A stretch of DNA of 64,000 bases from Candidatus Deianiraea vastatrix (GCF_007993655.1 NZ_CP029077.1:236413-300412); one strand, 5' to 3'. Shown: positions 36,733 to 45,820, counted from the first letter of the stretch. A program made the numbers and translations. Notes: generated from the letters alone by a model not told the origin.

Positions 36733-38544
36733 ATGTCAAGAAGTTTTGTAAACTCCTTTAGCATTTTTGTAGTTTTATTGGTTAGTATCTTAGTTAGCAT
36801 AAATACAGCTTATGCACAAGATGACCCTGCTTCTTTAATAATTCCCCAACAACAAAAGCTCATTGAACAGGAACAGCTTAATAGGGAAATTCAAGATTTT
36901 AAGAACTGGGAGAAGGAAAGGGAGAAAGAGCATAATGTTGAAGATGCCAATAAGGACAAATCGCCTGAGAATTGTTTTACCATTCATGAAATAAAGCTTG
37001 AAGACAATACCGTGTTTTCCAAAAGAGATATTTCCAAAACCTCCTCACGATATTTGAATACTTGCATTACTCCAGAAAAAATAGCAGAAGTTATTACTGC
37101 GTTTTCAAATCTATATAAAGATAAGGGCTATATCACAACTCAAGTTTATGTTAAGGAGCAGAATTTGAAGTCTGGAGTTTTAACGTTAAATGTTATTGAA
37201 GGTAAAGTTGAAGATGTAAAATTTGGTAATAATGCTACTGCCGATAAGGTTACTGGTTACTTTATAACACCTCTATCAAAAGATGACGTTCTCAATGTAA
37301 AAGCAATTGACCAAACAACTGAAAACTTAAGCTACATTCCATCTTACCAATATAAAACCAATGTTGAAGCTGGGTCTAAGGCTGGATTGTCTAAGATTAA
37401 CATCAGTGGTACAAAATCTTTTCCTGCGTCCGTTTATGCCGAAACCGATACAATAGGTCAACAATATACAGGGCATAATAGGTATACACTTGGTTCAAGG
37501 ATTGATAATCCGTTAAAACTTGGTGATAGTTTGAATTTGAAGTATGTTTCAACTTTTAACGATGCTTCAGACGGAAAGTATTCTCGTAGCTTTATAGGTT
37601 CGTGGTCTATGCCTGTAAAATGGGCTAGAATTGGGGTGAATTCTGCTTATTCAAAATATTTGTCTACAATTCAAGGACAACTTCAATCTTTTCAGTCTAG
37701 CGGAACTGTAACGTCAAACTCATTCTTTGCAAATGGAGTTGTGTTTAGGAATAAATCGGTGAAGACAACACTTGTTTCAACATTGAACTTATTAAGCACT
37801 AAGAATTATATTAATGATGCCTTAAGTAATACTCAAAGCCGAAGTCTTGCCAATATGGAAGTTGGCATAATGAACAACCTATATACTCCTTATGGCGGGT
37901 TTTTTCATAAGCTGACATACATAAGAGGTTTAAATTCCTTTGGTTCTATTAGCGATACTCCAACATCAACTTACCACGCACAATTTGATGCGATTAGATT
38001 TTATCACCTTTACAGTATCAAGACGGATAAAATCTTCAATGGTAAATTGCCTTTTACATTTCAAAACACTATAGATGCACAATACGCTTGGCAAGATGTT
38101 TATTCGCAAAACCAGTTTGTTTTAGGTGGATTTTATTCTGTAAGAGGTTTTAGGGATGTTAATATTTATAGCTCTAGTGGAATCTTGACACGTAACGATA
38201 TTGATTTTGCACTAATGGATTATATTAAACCAACTAATAAATTTACACAAATCCTCACCAATAACGGCAAAGGTGGCTTAACTCTTGGAGGGTTTTTTGA
38301 TATCGGGCAAGCAACTTCGCATGTTGCAAGCAATACAACCGCTGGAGGCACTGGAGCTGGTAATTTATCAAGTGGAAACCATGGCGTGCTTGCTGGTGCT
38401 GGTTATAAAATTGGTTATACTTCAAAATACTTTCAAACAAGTCTAACTATTGCTCATTCTATTAAATACCCCGACTATTTAACACAAAGCGTGAAAGCAA
38501 ATGATGGCAGGGTTATTTATTTGACGGTGAGGGGGGTTTGGTAG
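36733..38544 (+). CDS. FhaC/ShlB-type two-partner secretion transporter (TpsB)
   Basis: The ATG at 36733 gives a clean signal peptide cut at AYA; the frame is open from 36655 but adds an unlikely leader. The protein has about 603 residues. A Gln/Glu-rich N-terminal helix (about 30-75) plugs the barrel in this family. POTRA domains follow from about 80 to 235 (KDKGYITTQVYV, NVIEGKV). The C-terminal 16-strand barrel includes the conserved VRGFRD loop motif near residue 471. It exports the divergent FhaB protein across the outer membrane. It is transcribed away from fhaB and overlaps or abuts the recQ gene. Confidence 0.9.
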   Translation: MSRSFVNSFSIFVVLLVSILVSINTAYAQDDPASLIIPQQQKLIEQEQLNREIQDFKNWEKEREKEHNVEDANKDKSPENCFTIHEIKLEDNTVFSKRDISKTSSRYLNTCITPEKIAEVITAFSNLYKDKGYITTQVYVKEQNLKSGVLTLNVIEGKVEDVKFGNNATADKVTGYFITPLSKDDVLNVKAIDQTTENLSYIPSYQYKTNVEAGSKAGLSKINISGTKSFPASVYAETDTIGQQYTGHNRYTLGSRIDNPLKLGDSLNLKYVSTFNDASDGKYSRSFIGSWSMPVKWARIGVNSAYSKYLSTIQGQLQSFQSSGTVTSNSFFANGVVFRNKSVKTTLVSTLNLLSTKNYINDALSNTQSRSLANMEVGIMNNLYTPYGGFFHKLTYIRGLNSFGSISDTPTSTYHAQFDAIRFYHLYSIKTDKIFNGKLPFTFQNTIDAQYAWQDVYSQNQFVLGGFYSVRGFRDVNIYSSSGILTRNDIDFALMDYIKPTNKFTQILTNNGKGGLTLGGFFDIGQATSHVASNTTAGGTGAGNLSSGNHGVLAGAGYKIGYTSKYFQTSLTIAHSIKYPDYLTQSVKANDGRVIYLTVRGVW

Positions 38545-38549
38545 AATAT

Positions 38550-39800
38550 ATGAATGAAAATGCAAAATCTCCACACCATATCCTAAAATCCATATTCGGT
38601 TATGATAATTTTAGGGGTAGCCAAGAAGAAATAATAAACCATACAATTGCAGGAAATAGCAGTTTGGTGTTAATGACAACGGGCGGAGGAAAGTCATTGT
38701 GCTATCAAATTCCGGCTTTGTGTTTGGATGGACTTTGTATTGTAGTTTCTCCCCTTATTGCCTTGATGCAAGACCAAGTAAATGCACTTAAGGAGTATGG
38801 CGTAAAAGCTGAGGCTTTGAATTCAAGCTTAGATTACAGAACTATTACACGCACAGAAGAAGCGATAAAATCAGGTAAACTGAAGTTGCTTTATATTGCT
38901 CCAGAGAGATTGATGACAGAAGAGTTTTTGAGTTTCATTGCAGGTGTAAAAATATCAATGTTTGCCATTGACGAGGCTCATTGCATATCATCTTGGGGAC
39001 ACGATTTTAGACCTGAATATTTAGCTTTGAGTAAGCTTTCAGAGTTGTTTCCAAGTATTCCAAGACTTGCCCTAACTGCAACGGCAGATGTTTTAACAAG
39101 GAAGGAAATTATAACTAAGCTAGGCTTAGGAAGTGGCAAGATATTCCTTTCAAGTTTTGACAGACCGAATATAAAATATAACATCATACCCAAAGATAAC
39201 GCTAACGCTCAACTCATCCACTTCCTAAATAAACATAAAGGAGAAGCTGGTGTTGTATATTGTATGTCTCGTAACGGAGTTGAAAAGACTGCTGAATACT
39301 TGAGGGGTAAAGGCTTTAATGCACTTCCATATCATGCAGGGTTGGATAAAAACATAAGAACAAAAAATCAAGATACTTTCCTAAAGGAAGACGGAGTTAT
39401 AATGGTTGCAACCATTGCTTTTGGAATGGGAATTGATAAATCAGATGTAAGGTTTGTAGTTCATCTTGATATGCCAAAATCAATTGAAAGTTACTATCAA
39501 GAAACTGGAAGGGCGGGAAGAGACGGTTTGCCTTCTGAAGTATTAATGCTACACGGAATGCAAGACGTAGCCATGCTTTGGAATTTAGTAAAATCATCTG
39601 AAGCTGAAGAAAGGTATAAACGAATTGAGCAAAGAAAAGTTACTGCCTTACTAGGGCTTTGTGAAACTATCCATTGTAGAAGAAAGGTTATACTTGAGTA
39701 TTTTGGGGAGAAGGTTGCAGAAGACGCAGACGATAATCACAAACACAACTGCTCTAATTGTGATAATTGTATTATTATAGAATCACTTTCCTGTATGTAA
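38550..39800 (+). CDS. recQ: RecQ-family DNA helicase, short form without WH and HRDC domains
   Basis: The ATG at 38550 gives 416 residues; a TTG at 38538 would overlap fhaC. Helicase motifs are intact: GGGKS near 46-50, DEAH, and the YYQETGRAGRDG arginine-finger motif near 320. The zinc-binding end has Cys in IHCRRK and the CSNCDNC cluster, and the protein stops about 10 residues later. Typical RecQ (~600 residues) continues into winged-helix and HRDC domains, which are absent. The 3' end overlaps the convergent alkB-like gene by 26 bp. Unwinding of DNA during repair is expected, with altered substrate choice. A shortened but working RecQ is more likely than a dead gene. Confidence 0.88.
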   Translation: MNENAKSPHHILKSIFGYDNFRGSQEEIINHTIAGNSSLVLMTTGGGKSLCYQIPALCLDGLCIVVSPLIALMQDQVNALKEYGVKAEALNSSLDYRTITRTEEAIKSGKLKLLYIAPERLMTEEFLSFIAGVKISMFAIDEAHCISSWGHDFRPEYLALSKLSELFPSIPRLALTATADVLTRKEIITKLGLGSGKIFLSSFDRPNIKYNIIPKDNANAQLIHFLNKHKGEAGVVYCMSRNGVEKTAEYLRGKGFNALPYHAGLDKNIRTKNQDTFLKEDGVIMVATIAFGMGIDKSDVRFVVHLDMPKSIESYYQETGRAGRDGLPSEVLMLHGMQDVAMLWNLVKSSEAEERYKRIEQRKVTALLGLCETIHCRRKVILEYFGEKVAEDADDNHKHNCSNCDNCIIIESLSCM

Positions 39801-40293
39801 TACTAACCCTTCTATTATTAATATTAGATTTCCTCTGTGGGATTGAATGTTTCCACTTATACCTTGCCTCGCCCTCAAGTTTTAAGAGGCTTTTTTGATG
39901 CAAAATTATTGAATGTTTGACGCCCGCATTTTCCAAAATCATTTCGCAATCTTCAAGTAAACTTACAATGCAAATCGTATCGCCAAAGCAGGGAATACAG
40001 TCAATATGTGGCGTTATACCTTGTCCTGCTCGGTATTCGTTTATAATTACTTGGTCAAAGCTTGGCAGGATTTGAAGCCAAGCTGGTACATCTGCAATTT
40101 TTAAATCAGGTGTTATTCTGCGAGCCTTGTAATCATATTTATAGCCATAGTGTTGAACTCTTCTTTTTAGATCGGAAAGCCAAGGCTGTTTATCAATGCG
40201 GTCAATTAGGAATTGTTCTTGTTCTAAAGTGATGTAGTTTGTAGCGTAAGATAAACCTTCTATATTTGGTATTTCAGAGGCAAATAAAGTCAT
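39775..40293 (-). CDS. AlkB-like 2-oxoglutarate/Fe(II) dioxygenase
   Basis: This 172-residue protein has the iron ligands His96 and Asp98 (TPHID) and His148 (WKHSIP). The Arg residues for 2-oxoglutarate are in the NNRRVSITYR motif near 158-167, and NEYRAGQG before the iron site is typical. It should remove alkyl groups from DNA or RNA bases by oxidation. The sequence is nearer to the short ABH8/ALKBH-type proteins than to E. coli AlkB, judged from the NEY..GQGI..H.D pattern. It lies 3 nt after the 93-residue gene on the same strand. Confidence 0.85.
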   Translation of the reverse strand: MTLFASEIPNIEGLSYATNYITLEQEQFLIDRIDKQPWLSDLKRRVQHYGYKYDYKARRITPDLKIADVPAWLQILPSFDQVIINEYRAGQGITPHIDCIPCFGDTICIVSLLEDCEMILENAGVKHSIILHQKSLLKLEGEARYKWKHSIPQRKSNINNRRVSITYRKVIL

Positions 40294-40296
40294 ACG

Positions 40297-40578
40297 TTAT
40301 TCAAATACTATCGTTATTAAATCATCATTTTTTGAAATTGCACTTTCATCTTCATTAGTCATTGTATGAATATAATCTTTAAAAAGCAAGGGATTGAATT
40401 TGTAAACGGTATAGCGTTTATACCTCGCTTCAGTTCCAACTTCTTCTATTTGACCCGCCGAAGGCGCAGCGGCGCATAAACTGGAAAATAAATCTTTTAA
40501 GCCAAATGCACCTTGATAATATGGACTGTCAACAATTGAGACAATAACTTTTCCAATATAATCGTTTTCATAGTTCAT
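40297..40578 (-). CDS. Hypothetical protein with GC-rich in-frame insert
   Basis: This 93-residue protein is not recognised. Its middle (CAAAPSAGQIEEVGTEA) is encoded by a stretch far richer in GC than its surroundings (40451-40475) that can form a CGCC-GAA-GGCG hairpin. It precedes the AlkB-like gene by 3 nt, so the two form an operon. Confidence 0.5.
   Translation of the reverse strand: MNYENDYIGKVIVSIVDSPYYQGAFGLKDLFSSLCAAAPSAGQIEEVGTEARYKRYTVYKFNPLLFKDYIHTMTNEDESAISKNDDLITIVFE
40456..40466. repeat. GC-rich hairpin within the small gene
   Basis: CGCC-GAA-GGCG forms a tight stem. It is followed by an imperfect GGCGCA..GGCGCA repeat, giving a ~25-bp GC island in otherwise AT-rich DNA. Confidence 0.5.
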
Positions 40579-40622
40579 TTATTTTATAGATTTATATTTT
40601 TAATTTTATTAGGAAGTGTCTA

Positions 40623-41675
40623 TTAACTGCAAATGTTGTATTTACAACTATGTAAAATTTCACACACAGCCTCAACATTTTCAATCGGTGTGTCTTTTAA
40701 CATGCCGTGGGAAAGGTTGAAAATAAATGGTTTTGCGCCAAAATTTCTGATAATATTTTCAGTTTCCGTGCGTATATCCTGAGTTTTGCCATAGCAAAGT
40801 AGGAAATTATCAAGATTGCCTTGTAAAACTTTGTTTGAAATTGCGTTTGCAAAGAAGCTATTACTTGCGCTGTTATCGATAGAAATTGCTTCGCAGTCTA
40901 CGTTTTCTGCAAAGTTTTTGTATAAAATCCCACTTCCTTTTGGAAAGCAAATTATTGGAATTTTTGGGTATTTTGCCTTGATTTTTGAGACAATTTCACG
41001 ATTTGGCATGGTTATGTATTTTTCATATAATTTGCCATGTAAAATTCCAGCGTGAGAGTCAAAAAGCTGAATGCAGTCCGCGCCTTTTTCAATTTGAATG
41101 GATAAATAATCAACTACTGCGTGGGTTAAAATATGTATTAATTCGTCAAATAAATCTGGATTTTTGTGCACCATTTTTAGTGTTTCATGAAAATCTTTAG
41201 AGCCCATTCCTTGAGTCATATAGCAGGCAAGGGTAAAAGGGCAGCCAGAAAACCCAATTAGAGCCTTGTCTTTTGCAAGATTATCACGCACATTTTTCAC
41301 GACATTTCCAACCATGTTATATTTCTCAAAACCACAATCAAGACTGAGTTTTTTTAAATCATCGCTTGAGCTAAATTTTTCAAGAATCGGGCCTTTGCCA
41401 TCGCAAAATTCAACCTTTAATCCAAGTGCGTTTGGAACTGTTAATATGTCGGAAAACACAATAGCAGCGGGCATTTTAAAACGATTAATTGGTTGTAAAG
41501 TGATTTCGGTTGCAAGATCTGCGTCATAGCACATGTCAAGAAAAGTCTTGCCGCTATCGCGCATTTTCGTGCGAAGCTTCATGTATTCGGGCAAATATCT
41601 TCCCGCTTGACGCATGAACCAAAATGGAATTTTCTCACATTTTTGACCATTTAATGTAGCGATAAAATCTGTCAT
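40623..41675 (-). CDS. hemE: Uroporphyrinogen decarboxylase
   Basis: The ATG at 41675 was chosen over a TTG at 41681, giving 350 residues, the normal family length. The N-terminal signature PFWFMRQAGRYLPEY near residues 18-32 contains the substrate-binding Arg residues. FSDILTVP and GFSGCPFTLA are further signatures, and the C-terminal NLSHGM is conserved. The enzyme removes four carboxylates from uroporphyrinogen III in the cytosol to give coproporphyrinogen III for haem. It stands alone on the minus strand; no other haem gene is in the window. Confidence 0.95.
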   Translation of the reverse strand: MTDFIATLNGQKCEKIPFWFMRQAGRYLPEYMKLRTKMRDSGKTFLDMCYDADLATEITLQPINRFKMPAAIVFSDILTVPNALGLKVEFCDGKGPILEKFSSSDDLKKLSLDCGFEKYNMVGNVVKNVRDNLAKDKALIGFSGCPFTLACYMTQGMGSKDFHETLKMVHKNPDLFDELIHILTHAVVDYLSIQIEKGADCIQLFDSHAGILHGKLYEKYITMPNREIVSKIKAKYPKIPIICFPKGSGILYKNFAENVDCEAISIDNSASNSFFANAISNKVLQGNLDNFLLCYGKTQDIRTETENIIRNFGAKPFIFNLSHGMLKDTPIENVEAVCEILHSCKYNICS

Positions 41676-41880
41676 CTGCAATTTTTATTAGAGCATTGTA
41701 ATAAAAAAAATAAAAAGCAATAATCTAAAAAACAATTATTAATAATTTATCTCTTGAACAATTTATTCCTCAGTACATCTTGTTATAATTGAAGATATAA
41801 TTTATAAAGACAAAAAAATATATAAAAAAACTTGCTTTTTAATTATAAGATGACAAAATACTTTGTTATTTTTTTTCTTT

Positions 41881-42978
41881 ATGAACATTAAAGACTTTAA
41901 TCAAGTTGAAAATATTTTTAATACAGATGAACAATTGCAACTCACATCTCGGCTTAGTAGACTAAATGAAAATATATTAAATGCGAAAAAAGCAAATATA
42001 AATAATACAAAAGAAAATGTTAATCCAAATAAAGTTAAAAATCAAGGAAAACAATTATTTCCTGAAGGATATGAAACATTTTCACCAGAAAAATACGATG
42101 AAGAAAAAAAAAGAGAGAAATTTGAAAAATTTAATGAGAGCGCTAAAAATAGCAATTTAAAGAATCAATTCTCAATTAAAGACTATAGTGAATATAAAAA
42201 ACAGATTGATGACGCTAAACATCAAGGGAAATATGCAAAATGGCTTAAAAGCAAAATTGCTAATTTAATGCAAGATTTAAATGATAAAAATGCAGGTTAT
42301 AAACTGGATGATATAATTAATTTATGCACAAAAGCTAAAGAGTTTGGATTAATAAATGAAGCAACAAGATCTTCTATAATATCTGCATACTCAAAAGATA
42401 GTCGAGGCAATGGTCTAAATATAGTTTTGGGGCAATTAAAGCAAATATTAAATAGTTTGAATTTAGAAATGGAAAAAACAAATAAGAATATTGGGAATAT
42501 CAATAATGCAAATCCTGAACATTATAAAAGATATACTCAGGAGCAGCAAATTGTAGAAGAGGAAAAAAAGCAACAACAAACTACTAAAGTAATTCAAGGA
42601 AATCAAAAAAGTCCAAATTTAAGCCAAATTTCTATTGCTTCATCTTATCAAAATATGTATAAGCGTGATAGTAGCTTAAATAGTGAAAAATCTACTACGC
42701 TACCATCGTTAGAAACATCTCGCAGTAATTCAATTGTAAATAACGCTCCAAGCCAACAAGTTCGCTCAAAAACAGAGCCATTAAATAACAATTGGGTAAA
42801 TAATTTTCATAATGTTGTAGTAACAAAACAGACAAAGCAACAATCAGATGGATTAAATCTTGATGGTAAATTATCTCTTAATGGGCAAGGGCTTACAGAT
42901 AGAAATCAATCGCAGAAAAGAGGATTTGAGAAAAATTTGCAACAAAGTAGATTAAAAACTTCTTACAAGAGTATATAA
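41881..42978 (+). CDS. Asn/Lys/Gln-rich hypothetical protein
   Basis: The ATG at 41881 was chosen; the frame is open from 41863. This 365-residue protein is strongly hydrophilic, with predicted helices in the first two thirds and an Asn/Ser/Gln-rich, probably disordered last third. It has no signal peptide, membrane segment or recognised domain. It is encoded alone with ~200 bp of AT-rich DNA upstream. In Rickettsiales such proteins are sometimes secreted effectors, but nothing here proves export. Confidence 0.65.
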   Translation: MNIKDFNQVENIFNTDEQLQLTSRLSRLNENILNAKKANINNTKENVNPNKVKNQGKQLFPEGYETFSPEKYDEEKKREKFEKFNESAKNSNLKNQFSIKDYSEYKKQIDDAKHQGKYAKWLKSKIANLMQDLNDKNAGYKLDDIINLCTKAKEFGLINEATRSSIISAYSKDSRGNGLNIVLGQLKQILNSLNLEMEKTNKNIGNINNANPEHYKRYTQEQQIVEEEKKQQQTTKVIQGNQKSPNLSQISIASSYQNMYKRDSSLNSEKSTTLPSLETSRSNSIVNNAPSQQVRSKTEPLNNNWVNNFHNVVVTKQTKQQSDGLNLDGKLSLNGQGLTDRNQSQKRGFEKNLQQSRLKTSYKSI

Positions 42979-43026
42979 TTAAACAATAACAAATTTACCT
43001 AAGATTGTTATTTGTGACATTATTGT

Positions 43027-43614
43027 TTAATTTTTATCACTTTTCTGTGCATCTTGAAGTATTTTTATTTTCTGCTTTAATTCAGCTATTAAATTTGCAC
43101 TTTTATCAAATGGCTTCCTTCTTTGATCAAATTCACGATTAAATGGCCTTTTCTTAAAGCCATCTCTTCGTTGCATTGGATTAAATGATCGTCTTTCGCC
43201 AGCATTACCATCTTCTGAGCTAGATGATGGGTATTTTGAAAACGAGCGTCTTTCATCTCCATTACCTTCTTGCTCTGAAGGAGACTTTGAATAATTCCTT
43301 CTTCTATCATTGTATCCATTTTTGTCTTCAAATCTAGGTCTTTTGCCAAAATTTCTTCTAGGATGCTGCGAATCTCTATCGTTGGAAAAATTATCAGCTC
43401 TAGGTCTTGAAATCATATCAAGTGCCTCATCTAATGTTTTACCGTCATCTATTAATTTCTTTATTCTTGATTTTAAATTAGACTTAGCATTATTCTCGCT
43501 ACTACGCCTTGAATCGCCGCCTTGATATCCACGAGAATCTCTACGACCTCCACCCCTCTTGTTTGAATCTCCAGGTTTGGTTTTTTGTTTTACAAATTTA
43601 ATAATGCCCGTCAT
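43027..43614 (-). CDS. Arg/Gly/Ser-rich basic protein, possibly RNA-binding
   Basis: This 195-residue protein is mostly low complexity. It has an RGGGRR-type start, repeated RRSFSKYPS/RRSFNP units and many Arg-Arg and Arg-Gly pairs, like disordered RNA-binding tails. One short region (about 46-68, KSRIKKLIDDGKTLDEALDM) looks like a helical hairpin, and the C-terminus is a short coiled coil. No known domain is visible. It is convergent with the preceding Asn/Gln-rich gene. A link to RNA metabolism or condensates is inference from composition. Confidence 0.6.
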   Translation of the reverse strand: MTGIIKFVKQKTKPGDSNKRGGGRRDSRGYQGGDSRRSSENNAKSNLKSRIKKLIDDGKTLDEALDMISRPRADNFSNDRDSQHPRRNFGKRPRFEDKNGYNDRRRNYSKSPSEQEGNGDERRSFSKYPSSSSEDGNAGERRSFNPMQRRDGFKKRPFNREFDQRRKPFDKSANLIAELKQKIKILQDAQKSDKN

Positions 43615-43741
43615 ATAAATAAATATTTTACAAATCAGAAAATCAAATTCATATCTTTTTAAAAGTCAATCTTTTATTTTTAATTAAATCTTGCTATTAA
43701 TGAATATATTATTTAATCTTATATAAACATTTCTGCATTTT

Positions 43742-44374
43742 ATGCTAATCATTAACGACTCGGAAAAAATCATAAAATATCAAGACTCTTTTGATAGAAT
43801 GCTGGAATTAATTGATAAAATCGCTAAAAATGAGTCAAAGGAAGTCGTGTGGTTTTTGCAACATGAAGATATATACACAATAGGCGGTAGCGGAAGTGAA
43901 AATGACATTTTGGACAAATCAATACCACATATTTACACAAATCGCGGTGGAAAAGTCACTTATCACGGCTCTGGGCAACTTATAATGTATACCATGATCG
44001 ACGTTCGGCAGCGATTTAATATGGACGCGGGATATTTTGTTAGATTTCTTGAAAATGTTATAATCAAGACCCTTGAAAGCTTTGAAATTAAGGCTTATTT
44101 AAAGGATAAAATGGTTGGAGTTTGGGTGCGAAATGGGAATTTAGAAGAAAAAATCGCAGCAATAGGCATTCGAATAAAAAATGGCATATCGTATCATGGA
44201 ATATCGCTAAATATCAATTGCAACCTTAGTAAATTTGATAAAATTATTCCATGCGGAATACAAAATTTTGGCGTTTGCTCAATGCAAAGCCTTAAAAAAG
44301 AAGCATCAATTGTCGAGGTTTGCGAAAAAATGCAGGAAATTTTTTTAGATGAACTTCGCAAGATTGCCGTGTAA
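43742..44374 (+). CDS. lipB: Lipoyl(octanoyl) transferase
   Basis: This 210-residue protein matches LipB in length and motifs: GGKVTYHGSGQL near residues 75-86, the AAIGIRI..GISYHG region with the catalytic Lys near 143, and Cys171 in IIPCGI. It moves octanoyl groups from acyl carrier protein to lipoyl domains of 2-oxoacid dehydrogenases, after which LipA inserts sulfur. It is a single-gene unit with a hairpin about 70 bp downstream. Confidence 0.94.
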   Translation: MLIINDSEKIIKYQDSFDRMLELIDKIAKNESKEVVWFLQHEDIYTIGGSGSENDILDKSIPHIYTNRGGKVTYHGSGQLIMYTMIDVRQRFNMDAGYFVRFLENVIIKTLESFEIKAYLKDKMVGVWVRNGNLEEKIAAIGIRIKNGISYHGISLNINCNLSKFDKIIPCGIQNFGVCSMQSLKKEASIVEVCEKMQEIFLDELRKIAV

Positions 44375-44442
44375 AAATCGTTATCTAAAAACTCATCTAT
44401 TTCTGTTTCAATGAATTACAAAATCTGTCAAGCATCAACCCC

Positions 44443-44470
44443 AAACCAGACACCAAATGATGTCTGGGTT
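44443..44470 (+). terminator. Hairpin downstream of lipB
   Basis: AAACCAGACA (44443-44452) pairs with TGTCTGGGTT (44461-44470) with one mismatch and an 8-nt loop. Nearly the same hairpin occurs 150 bp further on. A weak T-run follows within 15 bases. It probably ends the lipB transcript. Confidence 0.55.
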
Positions 44471-44592
44471 GAAGTATGTTTTTGTCCAATTGAATATTCT
44501 ATTTAGAATTTAATATTTCTGAGTTTTTATATATTGATACAACTTATATAAAAATACAGTAATTTTTTAGTAAGTTTGCAAAAAAATATATA

Positions 44593-44620
44593 AACCCAGA
44601 CACAAAGTGATGTCTGGGTT
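44593..44620 (-). terminator. Hairpin downstream of the HExxH gene
   Basis: AACCCAGACA (44593-44602) and TGTCTGGGTT (44611-44620) match perfectly over 10 bp with an 8-nt loop. On the minus strand it lies 12 bp after the stop codon and runs into T-rich sequence, so it should terminate that gene. Confidence 0.7.
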
Positions 44621-44632
44621 AGTAAGGTTATT

Positions 44633-45820
44633 TTATAAATCAGCTCTTACACCAGAAGGCGCTGTTTGAGGTCTTTGTGCTTCCTGTTTCAATGATTTTT
44701 CAGAATTCGCCGATTGTAACCTTTTCTCTCTTCTTACAGCCTCTTCATACGCGGTTCCTGTGTTAATTTTGAGTTTTGTATTTTGCTTTTCTATCTCACG
44801 CAATCCTTTTCCTATTTTCGGTGACACTCTACAGAAACTTGTACACTCTTTTGGAATGTTTTTTCCTTCGTTGTAATAGATGTGGTAAAGTGCTTGACAT
44901 GTATGTGTTTCTTTTTCGATAACTCCCTTAGTACCATCTCTTTGATTGTATCTTTGAACTTGACCATTAATTATAACTTGATAATGATTACTTAGGCTAC
45001 TTAAGCAAGTTTCAATTTGATCTTCATTTACAGTTGCCGGAACATTGCATTCTTTATTTTGAAAAGGATTTTCACATCCTAGTATACGTTGCAGTATATG
45101 TATCAATTCATGTAGATATACATCGTTAGCATCGTTGTAGTTATCTTGATCAAATAAATTTCGTTCCATGGCAACTTCCCTGTTAATAAATATTATTGGA
45201 TTACCGGTTTCTTCATCAACGGCTGACATTCCAGCTGCAAAGATTTGATCTCCATCTCTCGGTTTATCGTTAAGGATAGTTACCATTAAATCTTTATCTA
45301 ATGCTTTAATTTTCTCTATTGTTGTCCTAACTTGATCAAATGAACATAGTTTTGCTATATTGAGCTCTGTTTCAACATGTGCAATATTACTAAATAAAAC
45401 ATTTGTACAAGAAGCAAATGATTGAGCAAGGCTTGGATCTGTTTGTGCAATTTTTTTAACTAAGTTTTGTATTTCATAATACTGTGCTCCGACACCATGA
45501 ATTTGACTAAAGAAAACAGTTAAAAAAAATAATACCTGCTTAAAATTTGATATTGTAATGTCTGGAACAACCCTATTTAAATAACCTTCTTGTGCTTGGT
45601 TTTGATATGGCGTTCTTTCCTGAATATTGTACCTTTCTTGACTACCACTTTCTTGTGTAACGGCTTGAGGTGTAATATATGAAGCTTCCATATTTTGCGC
45701 ATCTTTAACCATTTTTTTAAGAATTTCTTCTTGATTTAATCCATTTTGCTCGCCTTGTTTAGCATTAAATTTTGGATTTGAGTACTTTGAGTTTTGTAAA
45801 TTGCTTTTTGTTTTTTGCAT
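44633..45820 (-). CDS. Putative membrane-anchored zinc metalloprotease-like protein
   Basis: This 395-residue protein has an HELIH zinc motif at residues 237-241 inside a helix, as in zincin proteases. A single hydrophobic segment lies at about 93-112 (FKQVLFFLTVFF), not at the N-terminus. It would leave ~90 Gln/Asn-rich residues in the cytosol and put the protease part outside. The later part has about ten Cys residues, including CENPFQNKEC and CTSFC, as expected for disulfides outside the cytosol. The third zinc ligand is not obvious. No known family is recognised. An exported protease or effector toxin is an inference; loss of activity cannot be ruled out. Confidence 0.6.
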   Translation of the reverse strand: MQKTKSNLQNSKYSNPKFNAKQGEQNGLNQEEILKKMVKDAQNMEASYITPQAVTQESGSQERYNIQERTPYQNQAQEGYLNRVVPDITISNFKQVLFFLTVFFSQIHGVGAQYYEIQNLVKKIAQTDPSLAQSFASCTNVLFSNIAHVETELNIAKLCSFDQVRTTIEKIKALDKDLMVTILNDKPRDGDQIFAAGMSAVDEETGNPIIFINREVAMERNLFDQDNYNDANDVYLHELIHILQRILGCENPFQNKECNVPATVNEDQIETCLSSLSNHYQVIINGQVQRYNQRDGTKGVIEKETHTCQALYHIYYNEGKNIPKECTSFCRVSPKIGKGLREIEKQNTKLKINTGTAYEEAVRREKRLQSANSEKSLKQEAQRPQTAPSGVRADL

